From the NCBI RefSeq assembly GCF_020520425.1, contig NC_079492.1, positions 142,790,361-142,854,360 on the forward strand: DNA of 64,000 nucleotides. Direction: 5' to 3'. The notes below the pieces were generated by a model. That model saw only the letters and a list, made by a program, of their open reading frames with translations, made no database searches and was not told where the DNA came from. This DNA is from Spinacia oleracea (taxonomy: Eukaryota; Streptophyta; Magnoliopsida; Caryophyllales; Amaranthaceae). Shown here one piece after another: positions 43,085 to 53,447 of this stretch; positions within the stretch are counted from its first letter, which is position 1; every line of letters starts with the position of its first letter. Made by a program: the position numbers and the translations under genes.

Positions 43085-43087
43085 TAA

Positions 43088-46034
43088 AATATACTTGAAA
43101 GCATATAACGAAACACTTTGTACGTAGTAGATGATTGGTAAGATCAAACCCGATATAATTATTATTGCTTTCAAACATCACGGTAAAATAGGAAAATTAT
43201 ACCAAGTTCATTTTTTACTTTGTTGAAAATTATACCAAGTTCACGGAAGCACCGTATTTGGTCCTCTTATACTCCTTAGTCCTTAGCTTATAGCGTGTCA
43301 AAGCTTTCGTGGTACACGCACCACACATAATCTCATTTGAACGGATCATACTCTGCACATACTGGACCACGATAAATCTTTGCAATTACATTACATCTCA
43401 AATCAGGATCTATTCTTTATTTATTATATCAGATCAGATCAGATAAAGAGAACAAACCCTCGATTAAAATTCTCGACTGTGTATTCGGTTTTGTTTGGTT
43501 ATACAGGATGATAGGAGTATAGTGTTATAGTCCGTACAACATATAATCTCTGAAAACCACCTCAAATCTTCAACTGGAGAAATGGTATTTAATGGCGTAG
43601 AGATTAAAAAGTAGGGCAAGATGACGTAGACTTGTATGAACAACAGTGAAAAGATCCATTTAGGTTCAACTGTCAGCGGACCAAAAAGTAGGGGGTGACC
43701 ATTTGTAAACGCCCCAACGCCCAATAAAATGGCAATAATACCAAACTTTTTTTATTTATTAGTACACCCCTTAAAGTTTAAAGATCAAGGAAACTAGCAA
43801 ATAAGAAATCAGAAATATGGCATCAACTAACTTTTTATTTTTTTAGTTTGTAAATAACGACTTGTAACATGTTGGTGACACAATATGTCAAATGAATTGA
43901 CTAAACAACTTTAATACAAGTGAACAGTTTAATATAATATTTCACATCTGATTATTATTGATATTATTATGATATATTTTACATTTTTTTCTCGGTCTCT
44001 AACTATATTGATTTATATTTTATTGCTTATCTTTCTTTATAGAGGTCCACTTCAACTCCTACTCTATGAAACAACATTAAAAAGACCCAGAACTAGTGTC
44101 CCTTAACTCCATAAGCCATCAACCCTATAACGATAGCAATATTCCTTGTCTCACTTCTAAGTTCTAACTATCGCATAATTAAAAACATAGGAAATTAAAT
44201 TAACGATTTTGGATAGAAAAATGGAGGGTATATTGCTAACTTAGCTAGCAGTCTAAAGGTAAGAGAGATGATACATTAAGGATTATTATTCTGGGCTTGA
44301 AATGGGCGAAGACGATCGAAATACACTAACGTGGCTATAGATAAAACAAATTAGTTGGACAATTACAAGTTTACAACAAGTCCTAGGACGCATTAGGGTA
44401 AATCCTACGTTTACTCGTAGCAAAATAAGCTAATTGAAGTAGCTTAGCTAAAGCATATAGCCTATGGTTAGACAATTAGACCAAAGACTATACTAAAATT
44501 TAAGGAAATTAAAAGGAGGGTTTTGTCATGAGATGATAAATTTGGACCACCCTTTGTTAATTCATAAAATGATCATAATTATTGTGGAGGGATCGAGGAA
44601 AATAATTTAAAAGATTGTGAACCCCACTAGTGTAATCTAAAAGCATAACAAGTTGCTTTTTACATGTCAAATCTATACTTTAGTAACATACGTAGTATTA
44701 CACTCCAACAATTGTGTCCAATATGTGGGCTTCAATTCATAAGTCTTACTTTTATTCAATTCATAATTAGTCTTACTTTTATCCAATCATAAACCTTCCT
44801 CTAATGGTCTAATAGTTTCATAACTAGGCCCACTATTTTTTTTTGTGATAAATAACTAGGCCCACTATAAAATAAATAAATTTGAATGCTAGAATGAGGT
44901 GGCACTCCGAAATCCTCTACTCCAAACTCGTATTTTCCTTTTCTTAGGGGCTTCCAAAATAAATAAAAAAACTCGTTTTCAGAATATTTATGTAAGTTCC
45001 ATTATAATAATAACCTAAAGTATTATTTCCAAGAAAAACTTAACAGGAAGCTAGATTATATCCAAGATAAAATCAACATTTTTTTTAAGTTGATTTCCTA
45101 AGTTGATTTTCTTGTAAGAAGTGAAATTCTTCCTTGGATTTATCATTTGCCTTGAAATTGATGTGTACTTCGTATGAAAAACAATGAATCATGATACATC
45201 AGTGGGGAATTATGGACGAAAAGTCTAAATTATAGGGCCGAATAGGATTTTACAATGCTTAATCATGCTAATATGATAATTATTTATAAACACATGACAA
45301 AATTAGTGCATAACAAAACACTCAGTATGAAAAATTCTCAATGTACATGTTTATTATAATTTCATAAGAGTTAATGAATGAAGAATTAAACACAAGTACA
45401 TCGGAAATGATAAAGGTCGCAACATGCGACCTTTAAATCGTGTCATAGTGGTGACATGGTACGACTATGTGTCATAAATGTATTTGGAAACTAAAATATT
45501 TAGATTTTATAACATGTTATACATGTTACCAAAAAGGTAGGAAAATCTTAATATTCTAATTTACAAATTGAATAATGTAATTTTCATTTTAGAAAAATAA
45601 TTGTAATTTGTATAGGAAATAGAAAAATATACTTTTTATTATTTATATGATATAGAAAATTAAATAAAAAAATACATTTACTAAGTTGCACTTATAAAAT
45701 AAAAAATACAGTGCATTAGAAATAAAAGATTAGAAAAAATATTTAGTCTATAATTTTTTGGGTAAAATGAGACCTTAAACTTAAAATTATTTGCGATATA
45801 TTTGGAATGGTGGAGACTACCCTTTTAAATTGACACCCATGCTTGTTTTCTATGGTTTTCGGGTTATTCTGCTTACAGAACTCCAGTTATGACATCGGTG
45901 TCGATGAGTACGATGGATCATACCAACTTCTCAACACCTACCATTGTTTTCTATGGTTTTCATTTCTTTACTATTTGGTTCTTGTAAAACTTAACTTTAT
46001 GCTGGTAGTAATTCAGTTGCACAGCCAAACAATC
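43088..46034. other. Intergenic, no gene seen
   Basis: About 2.9 kb of AT-rich DNA. A short foldback with a GATCAGATCAGATCAG core lies at 43407-43460 and a perfect 10-bp-stem hairpin at 45412-45434. No coding region was recognised; the 86-codon minus-strand frame at 43464-43724 has no identifiable domain. Confidence 0.5.
45412..45434. repeat. Perfect hairpin, 10-bp stem
   Basis: AAAGGTCGCA and TGCGACCTTT separated by ACA. It is not followed by an obvious T-tract or gene, so no terminator role is proposed. Confidence 0.6.
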
Positions 46035-46039
46035 CATTC

Positions 46040-46462
46040 TATTGGAGTCCATGATCATAGCATGGATGCTGGCAGCAACAAACACAATGCAATTGATCAT
46101 AGCACTACTGCTGACAACAAGCACAAGAGCAAACTTCTAACTGCCTTGCTATCACAACTGTTTACTCTAGCTGATTCTGATGCAAGGATTGGTGACATGT
46201 CACCTGAGCACACAGATTGGTGACATGTACACAGGTTGTTAGAGAAGTTGTTAGAGTCTATTCCTAGTTAGTTGAAGTTGTAACTAACTAACTAACTGAT
46301 ATAGCTGATCAGTTCCTTGTAATAGACTAAGCTTGCTAGCATGACTATAAATACTTGTACATAGTCATGCTCGATTCTTGATGTAATTACTTCTTCAAGA
46401 ACTAAATAAGAAATCTCTCCTCTCTTTCTCTCTGAATGAAGTTCTGATTCTGAACTTTCACA
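46040..46462 (+). repeat. 5' LTR of element C
   Basis: Contains a TATA-like gactataaatac near 46343, the likely promoter, and a CT-rich leader (CTCTCCTCTCTTTCTCTC). The open frame across it (45843-46223) matches the C-terminal extension of the polyprotein and is not a separate gene. Confidence 0.9.
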
Positions 46463-46649
46463 TGGTATCAGAGCAGGTTTGATCCTGCCACTTCGATTCT
46501 ATAATCCGCAAAACCAGAACAAAGAAAGTTCAACAATCTGTTTGATCAATCCAGTTGAACATTGATCAAATCAAAATTTTCAACTCAATTCAAAGAAAAT
46601 CAAACTCAAATCCACTCTTCTCAAAGTTCCTGATCTTTTCTCAGTTTCA

Positions 46650-49600
46650 ATGGAAACACCTATCAATACAATGCAAGACCCCAACAGTGTATATTTCATA
46701 CACACATCTGAAAATCCATATGCAGCTGTGGTTTCTGACAAATTTGATGGAGAAGGGTATTCTGAATGGAAAAGGGGTATCTTATTGGCATTTGCAGTCA
46801 AGAACAAAGTTCGTTTTATTGATGGTTCACTACCTAAACCAGCCATTAATCATGCTGATTACCAAGCTTGGGACAGGTGCAACAGTATGGTGATGTCTTA
46901 TCTGTTGAGATCCTTAAGTCCTACTACTGCTAAGAGTGTAGTGTTTTTGTCAACTGCAAGGGAAATCTGGAAAGATTTGGAGGAAAGATTCTCAGTAACT
47001 TCAGGTCCACAGTTCTATGGCTTACAACAGAATCTAAGTGAAATTTCTCAAGGTGATAGTAGTATCACTGATTTCTTTACCAAACTCAAGATGATATGGA
47101 ATGAGTTGAGTAGTGCTAAGGCTGTACCAGTGTGTGTTTGTACTGGTTGCACATGCAATGTTAGCCAGAAGTTCTTGCAAGAAAAAGAAGAGGAAAGATT
47201 GGTTCAACTTCTGATGAAATTACACAAGAAACATGCACAAGTTCGAACTAATATCTTGATGATGAATCCATTACCTAGCATTACAACTGCATATAGGCTA
47301 CTGATTCAAGATGAGAAACAACAACAAATGTCAGAAGATCAGGAACCTAAGCCAATGGTGTTTGCTGCTGCTGGTGATAGAAGGAATAACTTCAGTAACA
47401 ATAAGAATTTTCAGCCAAAGATGATACAAGGACCTGGAAATCATAAATTTGTAGTTTCTCACAAAAGGAACTCTTATTTTTGCAATCATTGCAATATGGC
47501 AGGGCACTCTATGGAGAGGTGTTGGAAACTTCATGGGTATCCACCTACTCACAGAAACAATAAATTTGCAGGAGTGATAAAAGGTGATGATGATGCACAG
47601 AATGAAGAACACATCACTCACATTTCAGAAGAACAATACCATCAGTTCTTGGGCTTGATCAACAATACTGAGCAACAATCCACTGATAGTAAAGTAAACA
47701 TGGCAGGTACTTGTCTTATCACATCTTTTAATTCTAAGTGGATTATTGATAGTGGTGCAACTGATCACATATGTTCAAACCTAGATATGTTTCATACATT
47801 TTCTGTGATTGGTAAAGATGCTAAGACAATTACAGTAGCAGATGGTAAGAAAGTTCAAGTTGCACATGTTGGTGATGTTAAGATTAGCCAAGACATTACA
47901 CTACACAATGTTCTTCATGTTCCTAGTTGTCAGTTTAATTTGATCTCCACTCACAAACTTTGCCAAGATTTATCATGCAACATCATCTTTACTCATGACA
48001 AGTGTATGATTCAGGGGCTTTCACAGAAAAGATCAGTTGTTCTTGGTAAAGTTGATTCAGGATTATATGCTGTCATTGAAGGAAATCAGGGACAGGAGAA
48101 TAAAAGTAACTCAGAAGTTTTGGTCACAGTCAGTGAAGACATTAAGTTGTGGCATCTAAGAATAGGCCATCTACCTTTTCACAAGCTGCATTTGGTGAAT
48201 AAAGATCTGCCTTCTATTGGTAGAAATAGTGATAGTTTCTGTCAAATTTGTCCAAAAGCCAAACAGTCTAGGCTATCTTTTCCAGAAAGTCATACTAAGA
48301 CAACTCAATATTTTGATTTACTCCACATTGATGTTTGGGGACCTTATAGGGTCAAAACTCATGATAATTGTACTTTCTTTCTCACAATTGTAGATGATTT
48401 TTCAAGAAATACATGGACCTTTATGATGAAACACAAGACTGACTCTGTTGATATTTTGTCAAATTTTTTGATATATATTCATACTCAGTTTGGTTTAAAG
48501 GTTAAGTGTTTTAGAACAGATAATGCAAAGGAACTCTGTGAAGGGAGAATGTTATCCCTGATTCAAAGCCATAGAATCAAACACCAAAAGAGCTGTACTG
48601 ATACTCCACAGCAGAATGGAGTTGTTGAAAGGAAGCATAGGCATTTGCTTGAAACTGCAAGGGCATTATTCTTCCAGTCTAGACTTCCAATGAGGTTTTG
48701 GGGTGAATGTTTATTGACAGCAACACATCTGATCAACAGAATGCCTTTGAGTAGTATTAATTTTGAAATTCCTTATGAAAGACTCAACCAGACCACAGTA
48801 AGTTTGAGTCATCTAAGAGTCTATGGGTGCCTTGGTTATGTCTCAACTATTAAGGCTAACAGATCCAAGTTTCATCCTAGATCCACTCCATGTGTTTTGG
48901 TTGGTTATCCCCCTGATCAAAAGGGTTACAGAATGCTTAACCTAGAAACAAAACAGATTGTTATTTCTAGGGATGTTGTATTCCATGAAAAACATTTGCC
49001 ATTCCATATTTCAGCAAATCAAAACACAGATTCCAATCCCATATTTCTTCCTGTACACACTCCTTTTGATCTCCAAACTGGTTTTGATATACCAGATGCC
49101 CTTCAAGTTACACCAGAGCTCATTCACTTATCCACTTCACCCTCAAACACATTCTCTCCATCAAACACATTCTCTCCATCAAACACATCTCCTTCACAAT
49201 CCACAAACACTCAAGATTCCATCTCTCAGTCTACTCAGTCTACAGTTGATCAACCACCAGTTGATCACACTATTCCTAATACACAACCTACTCAGCCTAG
49301 ACAATCAACCAGAACACACAAAAGTCCAGCATGGTTAGATGATTATGTCTGTTTGACTTCTACTAATAGCTGGTGTAACATTGTTCAGTACCAAGATCTC
49401 CCTTTGCAACACAAAACATTAGTCAATCATGTGGTTCAGACACAGGAACCAGTTAGTTTTTTGGAAGCTTCTCAATCATCTGAATGGCTTGCAGCTATGA
49501 ACAAAGAAATTCAAGCTCTCACTGACAATGGTACTTGGGAAATCTGTCTTCTTCCAAAGGGTAAAAAGGATATTGGATGCAAATGGGTTTACAAGATCAA

Positions 49601-51173
49601 GCTGAAGAAAGATGGTTCAGTAGAAAGATATAAAGCAAGGCTTGTAGCAAAGGGTTTTACACAAAAATATGGGATAGATTATGAAGAAACCTTCTCACCT
49701 GTAGTCAAGATGGCTACTGTAAGGTGTTTGATTGCTTTGGCTGTCAACAATGCTTGGGAAATTCACCAATTGGACATCAACAATGCCTTCTTACATGGTG
49801 ATTTATCAGAAGAAGTTTACATGAGGGTCCCTGATGGTATTCCCAATCCTGATAACAAAGTATGTAGGCTTAAAAAGTCACTTTATGGTTTAAAACAGGC
49901 TAGCAGGCAATGGTTTGCTAAGCTCACAGCTGAGCTTCTCCTACTTGGTTTTGTTCAGTCCAAAAATGACTATTCTCTCTTTACAAAAAGAACCAACCAT
50001 GCATACACATTGGTAGCAGTTTATGTGGATGACATTCTGGTTACTGGCCCAGATACAGCAGCTATTCTTTCTCTAAAAGCTCATCTACATAGAACATTCA
50101 GCATCAAAGATTTGGGAGAGCTAAGCTATTTTCTTGGAATTGAAATTTCCAGAATGAAGAATGGGGTTCTCCTCACTCAGTCTAAGTTCACCAGAGAACT
50201 TCTAGCAGATTGTGGCATGGATGTTTCTAAGGTGGCTAAAACCCCTCTACCAACTAAGCTCAAACTCACTTCTTCTGTGGATGAGCCTTATACTGATCCA
50301 ACACAATATAGGTGTTTAGTTGGTAAACTAAATTTCCTCACTCATACTCGACCAGACTTGTCTTTTGCAGTACAAACTTTGAGTCAGTTCATGCAATCTC
50401 CAAAGACATCTCACACTGCAGCTTTACATCATTTACTGAGATATGTTGCTCACACTGTTGGTCAAGGCATCTCCATTCAACCCTCTTCTCAGTTGACTCT
50501 GCAAGCCTATTGTGATTCAGATTGGGCTGCATGTCATGAAACCAGAAGGTCTGTTACAGGATACATCACTCTTCTTGGTTCTAGCCCTATATCATGGAAG
50601 TCCAAGAAACAAAGCATCATTTCTAGATCTTCTTCTGAAGCTGAGTATAGAGCCATGGCTGCAGCTGCTTCTAAAGTGACTTGGCTAGTCAGAATTTTAC
50701 AAGAAATGGGACTTTCTAATCTTACTCCTATTCAACTCAAGTGTGACAATCAATCTGCAATACACATTGCTAAAAATCCTGTCCATCATGAACGAACTAA
50801 GCACATAGAGCTAGATTGTCATTTCACAAGAGATAAGGTTTTAGAGGGCTTGATTGAACTAACTTATGTACCTACTGCTGCACAACTTGCTGATGTTCTT
50901 ACTAAGGTCCTCCCTTCTACTCAACACTCTGATCTTGTGTCCAAGCTAGGCATGATTCATCCTGAACCAGTACCTAGCTTGAGGGGGGCTATTGGATTCC
51001 ATGATCATAGCATGGATGCTGGCAGCAACAAACACAATGCAATTGATCATAGCACTACTGCTGACAACAAGCACAAGAGCAAACTTCTAACTGCCTTGCT
51101 ATCACAACTGTTTACTCTAGCTGATTCTGATGCAAGGATTGGTGACATGTCACCTGAGCACACAGATTGGTGA
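46650..51173 (+). CDS. Copia Gag-Pol polyprotein of element C (1507 aa), ending inside the 3' LTR
   Basis: Domains in order: copia Gag N-terminus (about 25-70, FDGEGYSEWKRGILLAF), UBN2-like helical region (to about 215), CCHC knuckle CNHCNMAGHSMERC (about 276-290), protease WIIDSGATDH (about 364-373), pre-integrase WHLRIGH...CQICPKAKQ, and integrase core with D (LLHIDVWGPY, ~555), D (FRTDNAKEL, ~620) and E (NGVVERKHRH, ~656). RT carries YVDDILVTG (~1125) and RNase H carries SSSEAEYRAMA and CDNQSAIHIAKNP. All motifs are intact and there are no stops. A tripled NTFSPS repeat lies near 835. There is no stop before the PPT: translation runs through it and about 57 codons into the 3' LTR before TGA at 51171. 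The ATG at 46650 is the first in frame after the PBS. Confidence 0.92.
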   Translation: METPINTMQDPNSVYFIHTSENPYAAVVSDKFDGEGYSEWKRGILLAFAVKNKVRFIDGSLPKPAINHADYQAWDRCNSMVMSYLLRSLSPTTAKSVVFLSTAREIWKDLEERFSVTSGPQFYGLQQNLSEISQGDSSITDFFTKLKMIWNELSSAKAVPVCVCTGCTCNVSQKFLQEKEEERLVQLLMKLHKKHAQVRTNILMMNPLPSITTAYRLLIQDEKQQQMSEDQEPKPMVFAAAGDRRNNFSNNKNFQPKMIQGPGNHKFVVSHKRNSYFCNHCNMAGHSMERCWKLHGYPPTHRNNKFAGVIKGDDDAQNEEHITHISEEQYHQFLGLINNTEQQSTDSKVNMAGTCLITSFNSKWIIDSGATDHICSNLDMFHTFSVIGKDAKTITVADGKKVQVAHVGDVKISQDITLHNVLHVPSCQFNLISTHKLCQDLSCNIIFTHDKCMIQGLSQKRSVVLGKVDSGLYAVIEGNQGQENKSNSEVLVTVSEDIKLWHLRIGHLPFHKLHLVNKDLPSIGRNSDSFCQICPKAKQSRLSFPESHTKTTQYFDLLHIDVWGPYRVKTHDNCTFFLTIVDDFSRNTWTFMMKHKTDSVDILSNFLIYIHTQFGLKVKCFRTDNAKELCEGRMLSLIQSHRIKHQKSCTDTPQQNGVVERKHRHLLETARALFFQSRLPMRFWGECLLTATHLINRMPLSSINFEIPYERLNQTTVSLSHLRVYGCLGYVSTIKANRSKFHPRSTPCVLVGYPPDQKGYRMLNLETKQIVISRDVVFHEKHLPFHISANQNTDSNPIFLPVHTPFDLQTGFDIPDALQVTPELIHLSTSPSNTFSPSNTFSPSNTSPSQSTNTQDSISQSTQSTVDQPPVDHTIPNTQPTQPRQSTRTHKSPAWLDDYVCLTSTNSWCNIVQYQDLPLQHKTLVNHVVQTQEPVSFLEASQSSEWLAAMNKEIQALTDNGTWEICLLPKGKKDIGCKWVYKIKLKKDGSVERYKARLVAKGFTQKYGIDYEETFSPVVKMATVRCLIALAVNNAWEIHQLDINNAFLHGDLSEEVYMRVPDGIPNPDNKVCRLKKSLYGLKQASRQWFAKLTAELLLLGFVQSKNDYSLFTKRTNHAYTLVAVYVDDILVTGPDTAAILSLKAHLHRTFSIKDLGELSYFLGIEISRMKNGVLLTQSKFTRELLADCGMDVSKVAKTPLPTKLKLTSSVDEPYTDPTQYRCLVGKLNFLTHTRPDLSFAVQTLSQFMQSPKTSHTAALHHLLRYVAHTVGQGISIQPSSQLTLQAYCDSDWAACHETRRSVTGYITLLGSSPISWKSKKQSIISRSSSEAEYRAMAAAASKVTWLVRILQEMGLSNLTPIQLKCDNQSAIHIAKNPVHHERTKHIELDCHFTRDKVLEGLIELTYVPTAAQLADVLTKVLPSTQHSDLVSKLGMIHPEPVPSLRGAIGFHDHSMDAGSNKHNAIDHSTTADNKHKSKLLTALLSQLFTLADSDARIGDMSPEHTDW

Positions 51174-51408
51174 CATGTACACAGGTTGTTAGAGAAGTTG
51201 TTAGAGTCTATTCCTAGTTAGTTGAAGTTTTAACTAACTAACTGATCTAGCTGATCAGTTCCTTGTAATAGACTAAGCTTGCTAGCATGACTATAAATAC
51301 TTGTACATAGTCATGCTCGATTCTTGATGTAATTACTTCTTCAAGAACTAAATAGGAAATCTCTCCTCTCTTTCTCTCTGAATGAAGTTCTGATTCTGAA
51401 TTTTCACA
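50990..51408 (+). repeat. 3' LTR of element C
   Basis: 419 bp, partner of 46040-46462. Supplies the stop codon of the polyprotein. Followed by the TSD CATTC. Confidence 0.9.
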
Positions 51409-51413
51409 CATTC

Positions 51414-53250
51414 AAAGGTCATATTATTAATTATAAGTCTTTTCCCTCCAATTTATCTCCTAATGTTTCTCAAGGAGGATCACAGATTCAAGGAACAAGT
51501 GTAGCTAAGAATTTGTAGTAGTGGTAGTAGTAATGCTACTTGCTGTAATAATGGGGTTTTCAAGACAAAATACTAGAATAAGAATAAGAATGTGTTTAGG
51601 AAATCGTTGCGCCGTGGTAACCAAACCACTGCCTTGAAAACGAGATTCGGTGCAACCGGGGTGCACAATTGTATTCACCGATACGTTCCCTAAGGTTTAC
51701 ACAACCCTCATCACACAAAGGCACTTTTGGGTGATGAGATGGAGCCACATAAACTTATGCCCAAAAGAAGGAAAGGAGAGGAGAGAAAATAGATGACAAG
51801 AGTGAACCTTTCTTATATATATAATATTCTAATCGAGAAGAGAAGGAAGCTATAAGGTTTGGGGAAAACCAACCACCAAATGAAGTCCAAAGATCTAAAG
51901 AGATCAATGACCATAAAGAATAATAAAATCACTCATAATCATGAGAGATCCATAAACATGGAGAATAACCACAAAAAATAATTCATCAAAATCAGTAAAA
52001 GGGAGGTTACATATGACTTAGTGGAGGAATCAAAACAACCCAATGAAGCCAAAGGATTCAAAGGAATCCAATGACCATCATCAATAGACTTAAGTATGAT
52101 TATTAAGAGTTTAATAACCTCCTTAATCAAGGGGATCATCAAACAACTTAACTCAACATAATTGGAACAATTAAGTCACTCAAAGTATCAACAAAAAGGT
52201 TGTTTACAAAAGGAATCACGAGGAACCAAATCCAACGTCCAAAAGACGTCTTTTTGTATCCGCCCGATCCACCGCCGCCCGATCGGACAACAAAAGGTGC
52301 TTCTACGTACTGATGTAGTTCCAGAGTACGTGGTTTTTTCCATTTTCTTGCTCTGTTGGTTTCAATGTCTCATATTGTTAATATCATTTATGCTTAAATA
52401 GAGAATGATACAGATTATTAGAGGTCATAAAGATTTGCTTCAAATCTGAATAGGAGGGTGTGAAAGACAATTATTAGAGGTAAAAAACAACACAGAGCAA
52501 TACGTACCAAGTTGGATATTACTTTAGAATCAACTTTCGAGATCTTCAATACTATGATTCAAACATGCTCTTACATTAGAGTCGCATGTCAATGGAACAT
52601 GGTGTCACGAATAATATCCTGTGAGGAAAAATATATGGTTAAACTAGCCAGAATCAAATCAGATGAGGAAGTCAAATGTTTAAGAAAGTCTGCCTTATAT
52701 AAATTTTTTGTTCAAGACTTAGTTTTAGGCGGCCTACCAATAAAGCTGCATGTTAATTACAATTTTCTTTTAACATGCCTCTACTAAATTTGTACAAAGT
52801 CTAGTTCAAACGCTATGATATTTTTGATATTGTTTACCTGTTTATAATAATGTACTTATGCTAAATCCTGTTAGACTTATCACTAATGCTGTGAATGATG
52901 TTTTTTATATCAGTGTATCAATTGGATGAAGCATTGTTTTTTTAATGGTTTGTATATACTTATATTTGAAGTAATTTTTTCTATAAGAGCCTTATTATTT
53001 GTTTCATTCTCGGGTCTATAAAATATCAGAAACGGGTTTGACTAGCCTCCTTTATGGAACACCAAATTCCATGACAAAACCTTGCAATCTCCTAAACTCC
53101 ACTATACTAGCCTTCACTAGTTGCTATACGTACTCCACTTTACTGCTTTAGTGGTAGAAACTAGAAAGGCATATTTAGATTGCAAGGAAACATTACAGCT
53201 TATTGCATCGATCACCGGAACATAATGTGAAGATATAACTTAATTGGAGA
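51414..53250. other. Unclassified flank between two copia elements
   Basis: About 51600-51800 is GC-richer than its surroundings (AATCGTTGCGCCGTGGTAAC, then GATTCGGTGCAACCGGGG) and looks like part of a dispersed repeat I cannot name. At 51860-52100 two diverged copies of an AATGAAG(T/C)CCAAAG...ATCAATGACCAT unit follow each other. Frames at 52162-52401 and 52512-52787 show no recognisable domain. Confidence 0.35.
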
Positions 53251-53447
53251 GCAGCTGAAGAATATCAGGAGATCATCAGAGGGAATTGAGAGAGAATGAT
53301 ATTTTTATTATCTGATTTCTTGCACAACAAACAAGCTAAAGTTGCCTTATATACAAGCTAGTAAAGCCTAGGCTAACAAACTCTAACTAACTGTGTAACA
53401 ACTTCTAACAACCTTGTGTAATAATAATAAATATAAATAGATATTTC

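Larger units (their letters stand above)
46040..51408 (+). mobile_element. Ty1/copia element C, structurally complete; TSD CATTC
   Basis: LTRs at 46040-46462 (423 bp) and 50990-51408 (419 bp) differ by a 4-bp AACT repeat unit and about five substitutions. CATTC flanks the element (46035-46039, 51409-51413). PBS TGGTATCAGAGC (46463-46474) abuts the 5' LTR and the PPT TTGAGGGGGGC (50979-50989) abuts the 3' LTR. The termini are TATTGGA...TTCACA, the non-canonical TA..CA type seen mainly in copia elements. The polyprotein is uninterrupted, so the copy may be competent to move. Confidence 0.93.

Noticed and set aside
45843..46223. 126-codon frame at the left edge of element C
   Set aside because: Starts in flanking DNA and runs into the 5' LTR; its C-terminal half is the LTR copy of the polyprotein tail.
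52512..52787. 91-codon plus-strand frame
   Set aside because: No ATG context, domain or splice structure to support it; left as unclassified flank.
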